Shown here piece after piece: positions 63,415-64,000 of a stretch of 64,000 nt of DNA (position 1 is its first letter; the number at the start of each line of letters is the position of its first letter). Source of the DNA: Hyphomicrobiales bacterium. GTDB taxonomy: Bacteria > Pseudomonadota > Alphaproteobacteria > Rhizobiales > Rhizobiaceae. Location: contig UBZT01000009.1 of the NCBI GenBank assembly GCA_900470155.1, positions 124,001 through 188,000 of the forward strand, read 5' to 3'. Below the pieces are notes generated by a model, which was given only the letters and a program-made list of their open reading frames with translations, was not told where the DNA came from and ran no database searches. Made by a program: the position numbers and the translations under genes.

Positions 63415-64000
63415 ATGATCCCGCGCTATTCCCGGCCAGAAATGGTCGCCATCTGGTCGCCCGAAACCAAGTTCCGCATCTGGTTCGAGATCGAGGCCCA
63501 TGCGTGCACCGCGCTCGCCAATCTCGGCGTCATTCCGCAGGAATCCGCCAGGACCATCTGGGAAAAGGGCTCGGCTGCGGAATTCGACGTCGCCCGCATC
63601 GACGAGATCGAAGCCGTCACCAAGCATGACGTCATCGCATTCCTGACGCATCTCGCCGAATTCATCGGCCCCGACAGCCGTTTCGTGCATCAGGGCATGA
63701 CATCGTCGGACGTGCTCGACACCACGCTGAACATCCAGTTGGTGCGCACTGCCGACCTCTTGCTGGCAGACATGGACCGGGTTCTGAATGCCCTCAAGAC
63801 CCGCGCCTTCGAACACAAGGACACGGTCCGCATCGGTCGCAGCCACGGCATTCATGCCGAACCGACGACGATGGGCCTGACCTTTGCCCGTTTCTACGCC
63901 GAGATGCACCGCAACCGCGCCCGCCTGGTCGCCGCCCGTGCCGAAATCGCCACTGGCGCGATCTCGGGCGCCGTCGGCACGTTTGCCAATATCGATCCAA
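63415..64000 (+). CDS. purB: adenylosuccinate lyase, N-terminal part (cut by window edge)
   Basis: About 195 residues are visible; the gene continues past the right edge. It starts MIPRYSRPEMVAIWSPETKF and has IDEIEAVTKHDVIAFLTHLA, QGMTSSDVLDTTLNIQL and RIGRSHGIHAEPTTMGLTFA with the catalytic His. PurB acts twice in purine synthesis, releasing fumarate from SAICAR and adenylosuccinate. The short PurB form of alphaproteobacteria is expected (about 435 aa). Confidence 0.96.
   Translation, partial: MIPRYSRPEMVAIWSPETKFRIWFEIEAHACTALANLGVIPQESARTIWEKGSAAEFDVARIDEIEAVTKHDVIAFLTHLAEFIGPDSRFVHQGMTSSDVLDTTLNIQLVRTADLLLADMDRVLNALKTRAFEHKDTVRIGRSHGIHAEPTTMGLTFARFYAEMHRNRARLVAARAEIATGAISGAVGTFANIDP

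Overview
The window is high-GC DNA with tightly packed operons. Its gene content points to an alphaproteobacterium of the Rhizobiales, most likely Rhizobiaceae. The evidence is an aerobic cobalamin pathway with cobN/cobO/cobW/cobP, a suf locus in the order sufS2-B-C-D-S1-X, an Irr-type operator, an ATP12-type F1 chaperone, and four copies of the palindromic intergenic element known from rhizobia as RIME. Species cannot be named from sequence inspection alone. No tRNA, rRNA or CRISPR array was seen.

Layout. 1-1.7 kb: end of a cobalamin-linked cluster on the minus strand (partial gene, then a long CbiX-type cobaltochelatase). 2.1-3.5 kb: a TauE/SafE exporter and a regulator that has lost its DNA-binding half. 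3.5-11.4 kb (minus): a cobalamin operon, cobP-cobW-cobN-GFA protein-GNAT-cobO, behind a B12 riboswitch; cobN carries a RIME inside its reading frame. 11.4-15.8 kb (minus): lipoprotein, ATP12 chaperone, HAD phosphatase, RluC-type pseudouridine synthase, CrcB, flavodoxin. 16-18 kb: copper proteins (a YcnI-PCuAC fusion and a DUF2946 protein). 18.1-22.9 kb: tandem glycine riboswitch and gcvT-gcvH-gcvP.

22.9-29 kb is an accessory stretch: a sugar/antibiotic-type methyltransferase, an IS110/IS1111 element, a HAD protein with a PRPP-loop-like motif, an orphan flagellar rod-like protein, and an Lrp-LysE pair. 29.1-40.8 kb is the iron-sulfur assembly locus, split by a plus-strand rutABCDF operon lying between sufX and sufA. 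The rut promoter shows a good sigma-54 match and a RutR-like operator. A degraded GIY-YIG nuclease plus palindrome sits between sufB and sufC, and an Irr/ICE-like box precedes sufS2.

40.8-54.4 kb is housekeeping: hydrolase, patatin, anmK, tyrS, a giant AsmA/YhdP-like protein, 1-Cys peroxiredoxin, DUF455, M23 peptidase, LysE exporter, RhlE-type helicase, Nudix, TfoX. 54.4-59.8 kb (minus) is a CoxD/E/F/I-like maturation cluster for molybdenum hydroxylases without the hydroxylase itself, plus a flavin reductase. 60-64 kb: orphan solute-binding protein, SDR, rpe, a membrane protein, and purB running off the right edge.

Functionally the window joins metal and cofactor handling (cobalamin, Fe-S, copper, molybdenum) with nitrogen release from glycine and pyrimidines. 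It uses RNA switches for B12 and glycine and predicted iron- and nitrogen-responsive DNA sites.
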